Both the position numbers and the translations under genes were made by a program. The notes under the pieces are model-generated. The model saw nothing but the letters and a program-made list of their open reading frames with translations. It ran no database searches and was not told the DNA's origin. Positions 45,227 to 53,933 of a stretch of DNA of 64,000 nucleotides are shown piece by piece. How positions within the stretch are numbered: the first letter of the stretch is position 1; each line of letters starts with the position of its first letter. Location of the stretch: contig NZ_FOTK01000013.1 of assembly GCF_900114535.1 (NCBI RefSeq), forward strand, positions 62,001 to 126,000, in the 5' to 3' direction. This stretch comes from Methylobacterium pseudosasicola (lineage in GTDB: Bacteria > Pseudomonadota > Alphaproteobacteria > Rhizobiales > Beijerinckiaceae).

Positions 45227-46872
45227 GCGGATGGCGGGCCGCCCTCCGGGCACGGCGCTTCGGCCGGGCCCGGGGCGGCAACGTCGTGATCCTGGTGGCG
45301 CTCGGGAGCTCCTTGCTGATGGGCGCCGGCGCTGTCGGGATCGATCTCGGGCAGGTGTTCCAAGCCCGGCGCAAGGCGCAGGGTGCGGCCGACATTGCCG
45401 CGATGCTGGCGGCCGTCGATCCGACCAAAGCGGTCGCGGTCGCGCGCCGGTCGCTCGTCGATAACGGCTACGACCCCACGCGCGCGACGGTTGCAACCGG
45501 CGGCTACGATGCCAGCACCCCCAACGTCGCCCCGGGCAGCCGCTTCAACTCTGGCGCGAGCCCCGCCAATGCCGTGCGGGTCGGCCTGTCGACTACCGTT
45601 CCGGTGACCTTCGGCCGGGCGATCGGCTTGCCGGCCTCCGTGCCGATCCGGGTCAGCGGCACCGCGGCCAGCGCGCAATTTGCCGCCTTCACCATCGGTT
45701 CGGGCACCGCTGCCTTGAGCGGCGGCATCGCCAACGCCGTGCTCGGCGCGCTGCTCGGGACCAAATTGTCGCTCGGCGTGAGCGATTACAACGCGCTCGC
45801 CAGTGCCAAGGTCGACGGCCTGCGCGTCCTCGACGCCCTGTCGACGAGCCTCAACCTGCAGGCGGCCAACTACTCCGACATCGTCCAGGCGAATGCCAGC
45901 GTCGGCCAACTGCTGATCGCGCTGCGGGTCGCCGCACAGGGCAATTCCGCCGCGGTCTCGGCCCTCTCGGGCATCCTCAACGCCTTGCCGAATGCCGGCA
46001 ACCTCGTGCCGGTCGGCCAGGTGGACGCGCTGGGCGACGCGGCGGCCCTGGCCCCCGCGCGCGGCCTGGCCGGCCCGTCGCTGAACCTGATGGACCTCGT
46101 GGCCGCCACCGCGTCGCTCGCCAACGGGCAGAACCAGGTGGCGATCGATCTCGGCGCCACCGTGCCGGGGCTGCTCGCGACGCGCCTCACATTGGCGATC
46201 GGCGAGCGTCGGCGCAGTTCCGGCTGGGTCCGGCCCGGCAGCCCGAACGCCACGGTGAAGACCGCCCAGACCCGGCTGCTGATCGAGGCCACGGTCTCGG
46301 CCCCGCTCGGCCTCGGGACCGTCTCCGTGCCGATCTACGCCGAGATCGCCTCTGCCCAGGCGACGCTCCGCACGCTCACCTGCTCGGGGGCCAGCGGCGG
46401 TCGCCAGGCCACCATCGAGGCCCAGACCGGGCTCGCGACCCTGGCCGTCGCTGCGGTGAACCGTGCCTCGATCAACGGCGGCACGACCAGTCCGGACCTG
46501 TCGCAGCCGGCCGTGCTGATCGCGCTGCCGCTGGTGAATATCGGCGGCCGGACGGTGACGAATATCGGCACGAACACGCAGACGCTCACCTTCACGGAAG
46601 CCGATATCGCCAACCACACCGTGCGCACGGTGTCATCAACCAATGTCGCGCAGTCGCTGACCGGCAGCCTGCTGGGCAATCTCAGCCTCAACCTGAACGG
46701 CTTCGGCCTGACTCCGCTGCTCCAGACCTCCCTCGCGACGACGCTGAGCCTGGCCGCCGCGCCCCTGGATCTGGTGCTCAACGGCGTCCTGCAGAGCCTC
46801 GGCCTGCGGATCGGCTACGCGGATGTCGAGATGGACGGCACCCTCTGCAGCCAGGCCGTGCTGGTGCAATGA
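45223..46872 (+). CDS. TadG-like membrane-anchored protein
   Basis: A 549-aa protein with the TadG_N type N-terminus: RARGGNVVILVALGSSLLMGAGAVGIDLGQVFQARRKAQGAADIAAM, seen here as consecutive short motifs, forming one membrane helix and an adjacent conserved stretch. The rest is Ala/Leu/Ser/Asn-rich and probably extracytoplasmic. The start is GTG 45223, overlapping the tadE-like stop. TadG in some bacteria anchors Flp pili; without other tad genes here the role is open. Confidence 0.8.
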   Translation: MSGWRAALRARRFGRARGGNVVILVALGSSLLMGAGAVGIDLGQVFQARRKAQGAADIAAMLAAVDPTKAVAVARRSLVDNGYDPTRATVATGGYDASTPNVAPGSRFNSGASPANAVRVGLSTTVPVTFGRAIGLPASVPIRVSGTAASAQFAAFTIGSGTAALSGGIANAVLGALLGTKLSLGVSDYNALASAKVDGLRVLDALSTSLNLQAANYSDIVQANASVGQLLIALRVAAQGNSAAVSALSGILNALPNAGNLVPVGQVDALGDAAALAPARGLAGPSLNLMDLVAATASLANGQNQVAIDLGATVPGLLATRLTLAIGERRRSSGWVRPGSPNATVKTAQTRLLIEATVSAPLGLGTVSVPIYAEIASAQATLRTLTCSGASGGRQATIEAQTGLATLAVAAVNRASINGGTTSPDLSQPAVLIALPLVNIGGRTVTNIGTNTQTLTFTEADIANHTVRTVSSTNVAQSLTGSLLGNLSLNLNGFGLTPLLQTSLATTLSLAAAPLDLVLNGVLQSLGLRIGYADVEMDGTLCSQAVLVQ

Positions 46873-46993
46873 CTGAGAGCGCGCGCCGCCGAAGTGGATA
46901 CCGGTTCGGCGTCAGCGAGCGCGTCCAATCAAGGACTTAGAGCCGGCTTCGGGCCGGATCGCTCCGCGCCGCGAGACGCCGGCCCCCGCCTTC

Positions 46994-47596
46994 TCAGTGA
47001 CCGCGCCGGCCGCCGTTGCCGGCGGGCGTCTTGGCGATGCTCTGCCCGAGGCGCAGCAGCAGCATGTCAACGAGGAGTTGCAGCTCCGAATCCTCCACGC
47101 CGTCGAGGGCGTCGCGGCACTCGAGGGCCCGGTCGATCGCCACTGACAGCGCATCCAGGGGCTCGACGCGCGCCGGGGCATCCGCATCGTCCTCGCGCCG
47201 ATCGTCGGTCACGTCGATGATCAGGCCGTGGCCGATCCGCCGGCTCGAAGCACCCGCCGGCACCCGGCCACGGTCGAGGATCCAGCGGACCTGACCGGAG
47301 GGCGACAGGGTGCGGTACTCGGCCACGAAGAGCCCGCCGCGCTCGCACACCGCCTGGAAGTGCCGCACCAGGGCCGGCCGGTCCTCCGGATGGATGCAGG
47401 ATCGGGCGATCTCCAGGGGGATCGGGCGGCCGGCCAAGCCAGGATCGCCCGCCAGCACCTCGGCGGCGCCGGCATCGAGGATGCAGCGTTCGGAACGGGG
47501 CGACCACGACCAGGCACCGATGACGCCGGAGGCGTCGAGGGCCGCCGGCAGATCGACCGGCAGGCCGCGCGGGCGCTTGATCGCGTCGACAACCAT
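46994..47596 (-). CDS. PAS-domain protein
   Basis: A 200-aa soluble protein. Residues about 18-130 form a PAS_3-type sensor: GVIGAWSWSPRSERCILDAG, SCIHPEDRPALVRHFQAV, FVAEYRTLSPSGQVRWILDRG and GLIIDVTDDR. The C-terminal about 60 residues are helical with no recognised output domain (LQLLVDMLLLRLGQSIAKTP). It starts at ATG 47596. A perfect CtrA box lies 67-81 nt upstream. It may act by protein interaction in a signalling pathway. Confidence 0.85.
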   Translation of the reverse strand: MVVDAIKRPRGLPVDLPAALDASGVIGAWSWSPRSERCILDAGAAEVLAGDPGLAGRPIPLEIARSCIHPEDRPALVRHFQAVCERGGLFVAEYRTLSPSGQVRWILDRGRVPAGASSRRIGHGLIIDVTDDRREDDADAPARVEPLDALSVAIDRALECRDALDGVEDSELQLLVDMLLLRLGQSIAKTPAGNGGRRGH

Positions 47597-47662
47597 GGGC
47601 GATCTCCGAAACCGGCGTGCCCGACGCACGCACCTTTCGCAGCCATACAACCCATGATGGAA

Positions 47663-47677
47663 TTAAGAGGTGGTTAA
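47663..47677. promoter_or_regulatory. CtrA-type box TTAA-N7-TTAA upstream of the PAS gene
   Basis: TTAAGAGGTGGTTAA matches the consensus exactly and is centred about 75 nt upstream of the PAS gene start on the reverse strand, a normal distance for a promoter-overlapping activator site. Confidence 0.65.
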
Positions 47678-47810
47678 CTCAACACCGCAACCTCAATTCT
47701 ATGCAGGGCATTCTACTGACCGACCGAGACAATTTCGGCCGATCGGGCGGCAGGATGGCCTGTTCTATCGGACCTGCAAACGCGTGCAGGTTGTACTTCC
47801 GGGCAGGGCT

Positions 47811-47918
47811 TCAGCCGATCTGCGTGATCAGCGTAAACGCCCCGAACAGCAGCACCGCGCCGACGACCACGGCCAGCAGAATGAGTGCAGCCCGCGATTC
47901 CCGTAGTTCCGGCGACAT
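47811..47918 (-). CDS. 35-aa putative membrane protein
   Basis: On the reverse strand ATG starts MSPELRESRAALILLAVVVG, continuing AVLLFGAFTLITQIG and a TGA stop. It has one strongly hydrophobic helix with a charged N-terminus. A near-ideal ribosome site GGGGAGG lies 4 nt before the ATG. Such size and topology are common for small membrane regulators. No homologue is known to me. Confidence 0.6.
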   Translation of the reverse strand: MSPELRESRAALILLAVVVGAVLLFGAFTLITQIG

Positions 47919-48129
47919 AGGCCTCCCCGATCGTCCTGCCCGCTTCGGCGGGTCGTGGTGCGCACGACTTTGAGCGCCAGAGTTGCACCGATCGGCTTGC
48001 CTGTCGACGGCGGGGCGGGGGATCGGGCGACACCGTGTTTTGGCCGATCCGGCGCAGCCTTTGACCGGTTCCGCGGCGCCGACCTATGGATCGTCCGGCA
48101 CGATGCCCCGGTGTTTGAGGGAGCGACCG

Positions 48130-49029
48130 ATGCGAAGCGATGTCGAGTTCCGTTCGGAGGGTTGGACGCTGCGCGGCTGGCTCTATCGGCCGGACGCGCA
48201 AGACGATGCGGCGCCAGCCATCGTGATGGCCCACGGCTTCTCGGCGGTCAAAGAGCAATATCTCGACCGCTACGCGGAGGTCTTCCAGGCGGCGGGCTTC
48301 GGCGTCCTGGTCTACGACCACGCCCATTTCGGCGCCAGCGAAGGCCGGCCGCGGCAGGAGGTCGACCCCGTGCTGCAGAAGCGCGGATACCGGGACGCGA
48401 TCAGCTTCGCGCAGACGATCCCGTGGATCGATCCCGCGCGGATCGGGATCTGGGGCACGAGCTACAGCGGCGGCCACGTGATCGAGGTGGCGGCGATCGA
48501 CCGCCGGGTCCGCTGCGTGGTCGCGCAGGTACCGTTTATCAGCGGCTCCCTCTCGGCGCAGCGCCGGACCCGGTCCGATCTCGTCCCGGCGCAGCTCCGC
48601 CGCTTCGAGGCCGACCGCGCTGCCCGCTTCCGGGGCGAGGCGCCGGCCATGCTGCCGGCCGTGTCGGCCGATCCGCTCCAGCCCTGCGCGATGCCGGGAC
48701 CGGACAGCTACGCCTTCTTCAGCGGCACGCACGATTTCGCACCGGACTGGCACAACGCGGTGACGCTGCGCAGCGCAGAGCTGTCCCGCGAGAACGAGCC
48801 GGGATCGCATATCGCCCGGATCAGCCCGACGCCGCTGCTGATGATCGTCGCCGAGGACGATCTTCTGACCGCCACCGACCTGTGTCTGGAGGCCTTTCAC
48901 CGCGCCCTGCCGCCCAAGGATCTCGTGATGGTGCCGGGCGGCCATTTCGACCCGTATCTCTGGCATTTCGATCGCACCAGCATAGCCGCGCGCGATTTTT
49001 TCGTCGCCCATCTCGGCGCAACGGCTTGA
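48130..49029 (+). CDS. Alpha/beta hydrolase
   Basis: A 299-aa hydrolase. The oxyanion region IVMAHGFSAVKEQYLDRYAE, the nucleophile elbow GIWGTSYSGGH (Ser in GxSxG), the acid in LLMIVAEDDLLT and the catalytic His in MVPGGHFDPYLW are in the expected order. A lid-like insertion lies between. It resembles acetylxylan-esterase/dienelactone-hydrolase-like proteins acting on small esters; the substrate is not predictable. ATG 48130 is chosen because the fold starts there. It precedes an AraC regulator by 10 nt. Confidence 0.85.
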   Translation: MRSDVEFRSEGWTLRGWLYRPDAQDDAAPAIVMAHGFSAVKEQYLDRYAEVFQAAGFGVLVYDHAHFGASEGRPRQEVDPVLQKRGYRDAISFAQTIPWIDPARIGIWGTSYSGGHVIEVAAIDRRVRCVVAQVPFISGSLSAQRRTRSDLVPAQLRRFEADRAARFRGEAPAMLPAVSADPLQPCAMPGPDSYAFFSGTHDFAPDWHNAVTLRSAELSRENEPGSHIARISPTPLLMIVAEDDLLTATDLCLEAFHRALPPKDLVMVPGGHFDPYLWHFDRTSIAARDFFVAHLGATA

Positions 49030-49039
49030 CCCTTCGGCC

Positions 49040-49819
49040 GTGTTCGGTCCCCCCTGTTTCCGCGACCCGAAGGTGGTCTGCGTCGGCCGCGACTACCCGG
49101 ATGGCGGGATCGTCGGCCCGCATTGTCACGCCCGCGCGCAGTTGATCTACGCCACGGCCGGCGTGATGGAGATCCGCGCGGCGGGCAGCCTCTGGCTCGT
49201 GCCGCCGCAGCGGGCGCTCTGGGTGGGGGCGGGGATCGATCACGCGCTGCGCGCCCGCGGCCGGGTCTCCCTCCGGACCCTCTACATCGCCGACCATGCC
49301 GTGCGGGCGACCCTGCCGGCCGTGCCGACCAGCCTCGCGGTGACCCCGCTGCTGCGCGAACTGATCCTGCGGGCGATCCAAGGCACCGGAGAAGCCGACC
49401 TGGATGGGCGACGGAGCCGCCTGCTCGATGTCCTGCTCGACGAGGTGACCGCGCTCCCGCATTGCCCGCTGCGCCTCGCCTTGCCGAGAGATCCGCGGCT
49501 TCGGCGCGCCTGCGAGGCAGTCCTGGCCGATCCCGGCGGCCGGCCGGACATGGCGGCGCTCGCCCGGGTCGCCGGAGCCTCGCCGCGGACGCTGGCGCGG
49601 CTGTCCGAGCGGGACCTCGGAATGCCGTTCTCGGTCTGGCGGCAGCAGGCCTGCGCCCTGGCCGCGCTCCCCATCCTAGTTGGCGGCGGCTCGGTGACGG
49701 AGGCGGCCTTCGCGCTGGGCTACGACAGCCCGAGCGCCTTCGCGTCCATGTTCCGCCGGCTGATCGGCGCGGCCCCCGCCTCCTACCGGACCCGAAACGC
49801 GGATCCGGCTTCCCCCTGA
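49040..49819 (+). CDS. AraC-family transcriptional regulator
   Basis: A 259-aa regulator. The N-terminal cupin-like domain has GGIVGPHCHARAQLIYATAGVM and WLVPPQRALWVGAGIDH. The C-terminal AraC domain shows two helix-turn-helices: DMAALARVAGASPRTLARLSERD and VTEAAFALGYDSPSAFASMFRRLIG. The start is GTG 49040, ten nt after the hydrolase, so the pair is probably cotranscribed and the hydrolase may be its target. Confidence 0.9.
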   Translation: MFGPPCFRDPKVVCVGRDYPDGGIVGPHCHARAQLIYATAGVMEIRAAGSLWLVPPQRALWVGAGIDHALRARGRVSLRTLYIADHAVRATLPAVPTSLAVTPLLRELILRAIQGTGEADLDGRRSRLLDVLLDEVTALPHCPLRLALPRDPRLRRACEAVLADPGGRPDMAALARVAGASPRTLARLSERDLGMPFSVWRQQACALAALPILVGGGSVTEAAFALGYDSPSAFASMFRRLIGAAPASYRTRNADPASP

Positions 49820-49888
49820 TCGCGGATGGCATGGGCGCGTTCACGCCGAACTCCGTTCCCGTTGACTCGGCAAAGCCCCGCGTCCATC

Positions 49889-49908
49889 TTTGTACCGATC
49901 GGTACAAA
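49889..49908. promoter_or_regulatory. Perfect 20-bp palindromic operator, likely for the adjacent TetR regulator
   Basis: TTTGTACCGATCGGTACAAA is its own reverse complement. It lies 18 nt before the DUF1348 gene that is followed by a TetR gene. TetR-family repressors commonly bind such palindromes over their own promoters. Confidence 0.75.
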
Positions 49909-49925
49909 CCCGCGAGGACACGCCC

Positions 49926-50393
49926 ATGTCGGAACGCCCGCCCTTTCCGCCCTTCACCGAGGAAACCGCCGCCCAAAAGGCCCGGATGGCCGAGGATGCC
50001 TGGAACGGGCGCGATCCCGAGCGGGTCTCGCTCGCCTACACGCCGGACAGCGTCTGGCGGAACCGCAGCGAGTTCCTGACCGGGCGCGAGGCCATCATGG
50101 CCTTCCTCCAACGCAAATGGGCGCAGGAGCGCGACTACCGGTTGATCAAGGAGCTGTGGACCTTCGGCGGCAACCGGATCGCCGTGCGCTTCGCCTACGA
50201 GTGGCACGATGCGGCGGGACAATGGTTCCGCTCGTACGGCAACGAGAACTGGGAGTTCGACGCCAGCGGCCTGATGCAGCGGCGGATCGCCAGCATCAAC
50301 GATCTGTCGATCGCGGAGTCCGACCGGAAATTCCTCTGGCCGCTCGGCCGGCGCCCCGACGATCATCCGGGCCTGAGCGATCTCGGCCTCTAG
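49926..50393 (+). CDS. DUF1348 / NTF2-like (SnoaL-like) protein
   Basis: A 155-aa protein of the NTF2-like fold. The sequence has [38 protein letters not shown] in short consecutive motifs, [44 protein letters not shown] and a C-terminal [11 protein letters not shown]. These are characteristic of DUF1348. The family is thought to be a small-molecule binding or enzyme fold of unknown substrate. It starts 18 nt after a palindromic operator and is followed by tetR, so it is probably repressed by it. Confidence 0.88.
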   Translation: MSERPPFPPFTEETAAQKARMAEDAWNGRDPERVSLAYTPDSVWRNRSEFLTGREAIMAFLQRKWAQERDYRLIKELWTFGGNRIAVRFAYEWHDAAGQWFRSYGNENWEFDASGLMQRRIASINDLSIAESDRKFLWPLGRRPDDHPGLSDLGL

Positions 50394-50398
50394 AAGCG

Positions 50399-50953
50399 GT
50401 GACGACGCGGACTGAGACGCTGCCGGCGCTCGCGGAGGTGTTTCGTGAGCACGGCTACGCGGGCACCAGCCTGGCGCTGATCAGTGCCGCGACGGGCCTG
50501 GGGAAGGGCAGCCTGTATCACCTGTTCCCGGGCGGCAAGGCCGAGATGGCGGCCTGCGTGATCGAGGAGATCGACGCCTGGTTCGAGGCCAACCTGTACC
50601 GGCCGCTGCGCGAGCAGGATCCGCCCGAACGGGCAATCTCGAAGATGTTCGAGTCCGTCGAACGCTACTTCCGGTCCGGGCGGCGGGTTTGCTTGGTCGG
50701 CGTCCTGGCGCTCGGCACGAGCCGCGACCTGTTTGCAGAGGCGGTGCGGAGCTACTTCGTCCGCTGGGTCGACGCCCTGGCCGTGGCCCTGCGGCGGGTC
50801 GGCCATAACGATGCGGCGAGCGCCGCGCTGGCGGAAGAGATCGTCGCGCAGATCCAGGGAGCGATCGTGCTGGCCCGGGCGCTCGACGAGCCCGCGCTCT
50901 TCACCCGCGCTCTGGCAACGCTGCGGTCGCGGGTGGCGACCGCAGCGGGTTGA
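50399..50953 (+). CDS. TetR/AcrR-family transcriptional regulator
   Basis: A 184-aa repressor. The HTH region is LPALAEVFREHGYAGTSLALISAATGLGKGSLYHLFPGGKAEMAA, visible as short motifs with the recognition helix GLGKGSLYHLFPGGK. The C-terminal ligand domain has VCLVGVLALGTSRDLF and QIQGAIVLARALDEP, in the style of the LmrA/YxaF group. The GTG start at 50399 lies 6 nt after DUF1348. It is likely autoregulated from the palindrome at 49889. Confidence 0.9.
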   Translation: MTTRTETLPALAEVFREHGYAGTSLALISAATGLGKGSLYHLFPGGKAEMAACVIEEIDAWFEANLYRPLREQDPPERAISKMFESVERYFRSGRRVCLVGVLALGTSRDLFAEAVRSYFVRWVDALAVALRRVGHNDAASAALAEEIVAQIQGAIVLARALDEPALFTRALATLRSRVATAAG

Positions 50954-50962
50954 GGCGCCGGA

Positions 50963-52120
50963 TCAGGCGGCGGTGCGGCTCTCGACCATCCGGGCCAGGA
51001 AGGCGCTGCCGATCGGGATGATCGAATCGTCGAAGTTGTAGCTGGCGTTGTGCAGGCCCGGGCCGGGATTCGAGCCAAGCCAGACATAGGCGGCCGGCAC
51101 TACCTGGGCCATGTCGGCGAAATCCTCGCTGCCCATCTTCGGGACGGCGTTCGGCTCGACATTCTCGGGTCCGAGCAGTTCGGTCGCCACCGCGGTGGCG
51201 GCGGCGGCCTGCTCAGGGGCGTTCTCCAGGACCGAGAACATGTCGTGGATCTCGACCGTGACCTCGGCCCCGTAGGCGGCGGCGAAGCCGGCGGCGATCT
51301 CGCGCATGCGGGTACCGGCCAGCGCCCGGATCTCCTTGTCGAAGGTGCGGATCGTGCCGGCGAGATGCGCCGTCTCCGGGATGACGTTGTAGGCGGTGCC
51401 CGCCTCGATCCGGGTGATCGACAGCACGATCGACTTCAGCGGGTCGGCGTTGCGCGAGACGATCGATTGGAGCGCCTGGGCGAGGCCGGTGGCGATGATG
51501 ATCGGGTCGTTGCCCCCGTGCGGCTGGGCGGCGTGGGCGCCCGTGCCGCGGATGCGGATGTCGAAGAAGTCGGCCGCGGCCATGGCCGGGCCCGGACGCA
51601 GTTTAATCAGCCCGTGGCCGCCCGGCTGGTTGTGCAGGCCGTAGATCTCGTCGCAGGGAAACTTCTCGAACAGCCCGTCCTTCAGCATCGCCCGGGCGCC
51701 GCCGCGGCCCTCCTCGGCGGGCTGGAACACGAAGACCGCCGTACCGTCGAAGTTGCGGGTCTCGGCGAGGTAGCGGGCGGCGCCGACCAGCATGGTGGTG
51801 TGGCCGTCATGGCCGCAGGCGTGCATCTTGCCGGCATAGGTTGAGCGATAGGGGAGGTTGGTCTCCTCCTCGATCGGCAGAGCGTCCATGTCGGCGCGCA
51901 ACCCGATCCGCCGTCCGTTGTCGGTGCGGCCCTTGAGCAGACCGACGACCCCCGTGCCGCCGACCCCGCGATGCACCTCGCAGCCGAATTTCTCCAGCAA
52001 GTCGGCGACGATGCCCGAGGTGCGGACTTCCTCGAAGCCCAGCTCCGGATGGGCGTGCAGGTCGCGGCGCAGGGCCGTCAGCTCGTCGGCATAGGTCTTG
52101 ATATGGTCGATCGGGCTCAT
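50963..52120 (-). CDS. M20D-family amidohydrolase (hippurate hydrolase-like)
   Basis: A 385-aa metal-dependent amidohydrolase. It shows LRRDLHAHPELGFEE, LRADMDALPI, HACGHDGHTTMLVGAARYL, FVFQPAEEGRGGARAML, GLHNQPG, the dimerisation-domain AHAAQPHGGNDPI, TRIEAGTAYNVIP and the C-terminal MGSEDFADM. These are the M20D metal and substrate motifs for N-acyl amino acid or amide hydrolysis. The start is ATG 52120, overlapping the stop of the gene upstream (ATGA). Confidence 0.94.
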   Translation of the reverse strand: MSPIDHIKTYADELTALRRDLHAHPELGFEEVRTSGIVADLLEKFGCEVHRGVGGTGVVGLLKGRTDNGRRIGLRADMDALPIEEETNLPYRSTYAGKMHACGHDGHTTMLVGAARYLAETRNFDGTAVFVFQPAEEGRGGARAMLKDGLFEKFPCDEIYGLHNQPGGHGLIKLRPGPAMAAADFFDIRIRGTGAHAAQPHGGNDPIIIATGLAQALQSIVSRNADPLKSIVLSITRIEAGTAYNVIPETAHLAGTIRTFDKEIRALAGTRMREIAAGFAAAYGAEVTVEIHDMFSVLENAPEQAAAATAVATELLGPENVEPNAVPKMGSEDFADMAQVVPAAYVWLGSNPGPGLHNASYNFDDSIIPIGSAFLARMVESRTAA

Positions 52121-53394
52121 GTGCTCGGACTCTCGGGGGCGGGTCGTGCGGGGTCTGCCGCACCGTCGCAGGCTCCGGGCGCGTGGACCTCGTCCGTCCG
52201 CCGGAACGGCGTGAGCGTGTCGAGGACGTCCACCGCCTCGGCGACGTGGGCGCGCTCCCGCTGCAAGTAATCGGCCACCGCGCGGCGGAAGGCCGGGTCG
52301 GCGATGTCGTGGGCGGAGTGCATCAGCACCGGCTTGTAGCCGCGGGCGAGCTTGTGCTCCCCCTGCGCACCGGCCTCGACCCGCTTCAGGCCGCGAGCGA
52401 TCGCGAAATCGATCGCCTGATAGTAGCAGATCTCGAAATGCAGGAACGGGTGGTCCTCGATGCAACCCCAGTTGCGCCCGTAGAGCGCCGTGTCGCCGAT
52501 CAGGTTGATCGCCCCCGCGATGTAGGCGCCGTCCCGGCGGGCCATGATCAGCAGCACCCGGTCGGCCATGCGCTCGGACAGGAGCGAGAAGAACCGGCGG
52601 TTGAGGTAGGGGCGCCCCCATTTGCGCGCGCCCGTGTCCATGTAGAACGCGTAGAACGCGTCCCAGTGGGCCTCGGTGATGTCGGCGCCGGTCAGGTGCT
52701 CGACGGTGATCCCGGGCGCCAGCGCATCGCGCCGCTCCTTGCGGATGTTTTTTCGTTTGCGCGACGCGAGCGCTTCGAGAAAGTTCTCGAAACTCGCGTA
52801 GCCGGCATTTTCCCAGTGGAACTGCTGGTCGGTCCGTTGGAGGAAACCCGCCGCCCCGGCCCGATCCCATTCCGCCTCGCGCATGAAGGTGACGTGGATC
52901 GAGGATGCCTTGGTCTCGCCCCGCAGCGCCCGAAGGCCGGCGACCAAGCCCGCTGTGGCTTCGTCCGGATCGGCGCCCGGGGCGATCAGGAAGCGCGGAC
53001 CGGTCACGGGCGTGAACGGCACGCTCACCTGGAGCTTGGGATAATAGGAGCCGCCGACCCGCTCATAGGCGTCGGCCCAGCCGTGATCGAACACGTACTC
53101 GCCCTGGCTGTGCGATTTCAGATAGCAGGGCGCCACGCCGAGCAATGTGCCGTCGCGCTCCACGGCGATGTGGAGGGGCAGCCAGCCGGTCTTGCGCGAG
53201 ACGCAGCCGGACTCTTCCAGCGCCGACAGGAAGGCGTGCGAGACGAATGGGTTGTGGGTCTCGTCGCCCGCCGCCAGGGTCTCGGGGGAGAAAGCGCAGG
53301 CATCCCAAGCCGCCGCGCCGATCTCCTTCAAGCCGGTCATCGCCCGCACGGTGAGTGAGGGGGTCTCCGGCGCCGGCCCGGGTGCTTGCTTCAT
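52117..53394 (-). CDS. FemAB-like / COG3146 acyltransferase-fold protein (PF04339)
   Basis: A 425-aa GNAT-fold protein. Family motifs include NPFVSHAFLSALEESGCV, PLHIAVERDG, YYPKLQVSVPFTPVTGPRFL, RKRKNIRKERRDA, ALYGRNWGC, HFEICYYQAIDFAI and VEAGAQGEHKLARGY. The annotation peptidoglycan biosynthesis protein for this family is weakly founded. It is coupled by a 4-nt overlap to the M20 amidohydrolase, which suggests acylation and deacylation of a related substrate; that is inference. Confidence 0.88.
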   Translation of the reverse strand: MKQAPGPAPETPSLTVRAMTGLKEIGAAAWDACAFSPETLAAGDETHNPFVSHAFLSALEESGCVSRKTGWLPLHIAVERDGTLLGVAPCYLKSHSQGEYVFDHGWADAYERVGGSYYPKLQVSVPFTPVTGPRFLIAPGADPDEATAGLVAGLRALRGETKASSIHVTFMREAEWDRAGAAGFLQRTDQQFHWENAGYASFENFLEALASRKRKNIRKERRDALAPGITVEHLTGADITEAHWDAFYAFYMDTGARKWGRPYLNRRFFSLLSERMADRVLLIMARRDGAYIAGAINLIGDTALYGRNWGCIEDHPFLHFEICYYQAIDFAIARGLKRVEAGAQGEHKLARGYKPVLMHSAHDIADPAFRRAVADYLQRERAHVAEAVDVLDTLTPFRRTDEVHAPGACDGAADPARPAPESPST

Positions 53395-53525
53395 GAGCCC
53401 AATCTAGCCGGGGCGGGCAGAGGAGCAAGCGGGCGGATGCGCGCGGCTGCCATGGCAGACTTGTCAGATGAGCGGCCGCGTCACACCCTGGGTTTGCCGG
53501 ATGGTGTGAGAGGGCGGGTAGAAAC

Positions 53526-53933
53526 GTGGTTCGTCACAGCGCAGATCCCGGAATCCAGAGAGCCGCCGAGCGACAGCCGCCGGACGACTTTGCTGAGGAT
53601 GTTCTGTGCGAGATGAGCAACCTCGACACGCAGGACACCAACGTCCCCGGCACGATCTTCATATCCACCGCGCTCGGCTCACATGGACCGCGGGTGAAAT
53701 GGTATCCCGACCGCGCCGGGCGGTCGCTGCCCTGCTTGATCGTCTCGATTGAGGCCGATCCCAAGATACGAGAGGATTTCGTTCAGAGCCCGGCCTCGCG
53801 CGCCGCGGCGCCGAAGGTGATCGCGTGGGTGCGCTTGAACTACGCCGCGCTGCTCAATTTCTGGACCCATGGGGCATCGTGGAACCGGCGGGAGGTCTCG
53901 ACCTTTCTCGATGGATTGCGGAAGCTCCCCTAG
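53526..53933 (+). CDS. Conserved-looking hypothetical protein
   Basis: Up to 135 aa. The well-structured part is PGTIFISTALGSHGPRVKWY, PCLIVSIEADPKIREDF, VIAWVRLNYAALLNFWTHG and VSTFLDGLRKLP. This looks like a small beta-alpha domain seen in scattered, often accessory, proteobacterial genes with GTI-[YF]-[VI]ST and HGPRVKWYP. I know no function. The start is uncertain: GTG 53526 or ATG 53613, the latter giving a 106-aa protein that begins just before the conserved part. Confidence 0.6.
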   Translation: MVRHSADPGIQRAAERQPPDDFAEDVLCEMSNLDTQDTNVPGTIFISTALGSHGPRVKWYPDRAGRSLPCLIVSIEADPKIREDFVQSPASRAAAPKVIAWVRLNYAALLNFWTHGASWNRREVSTFLDGLRKLP

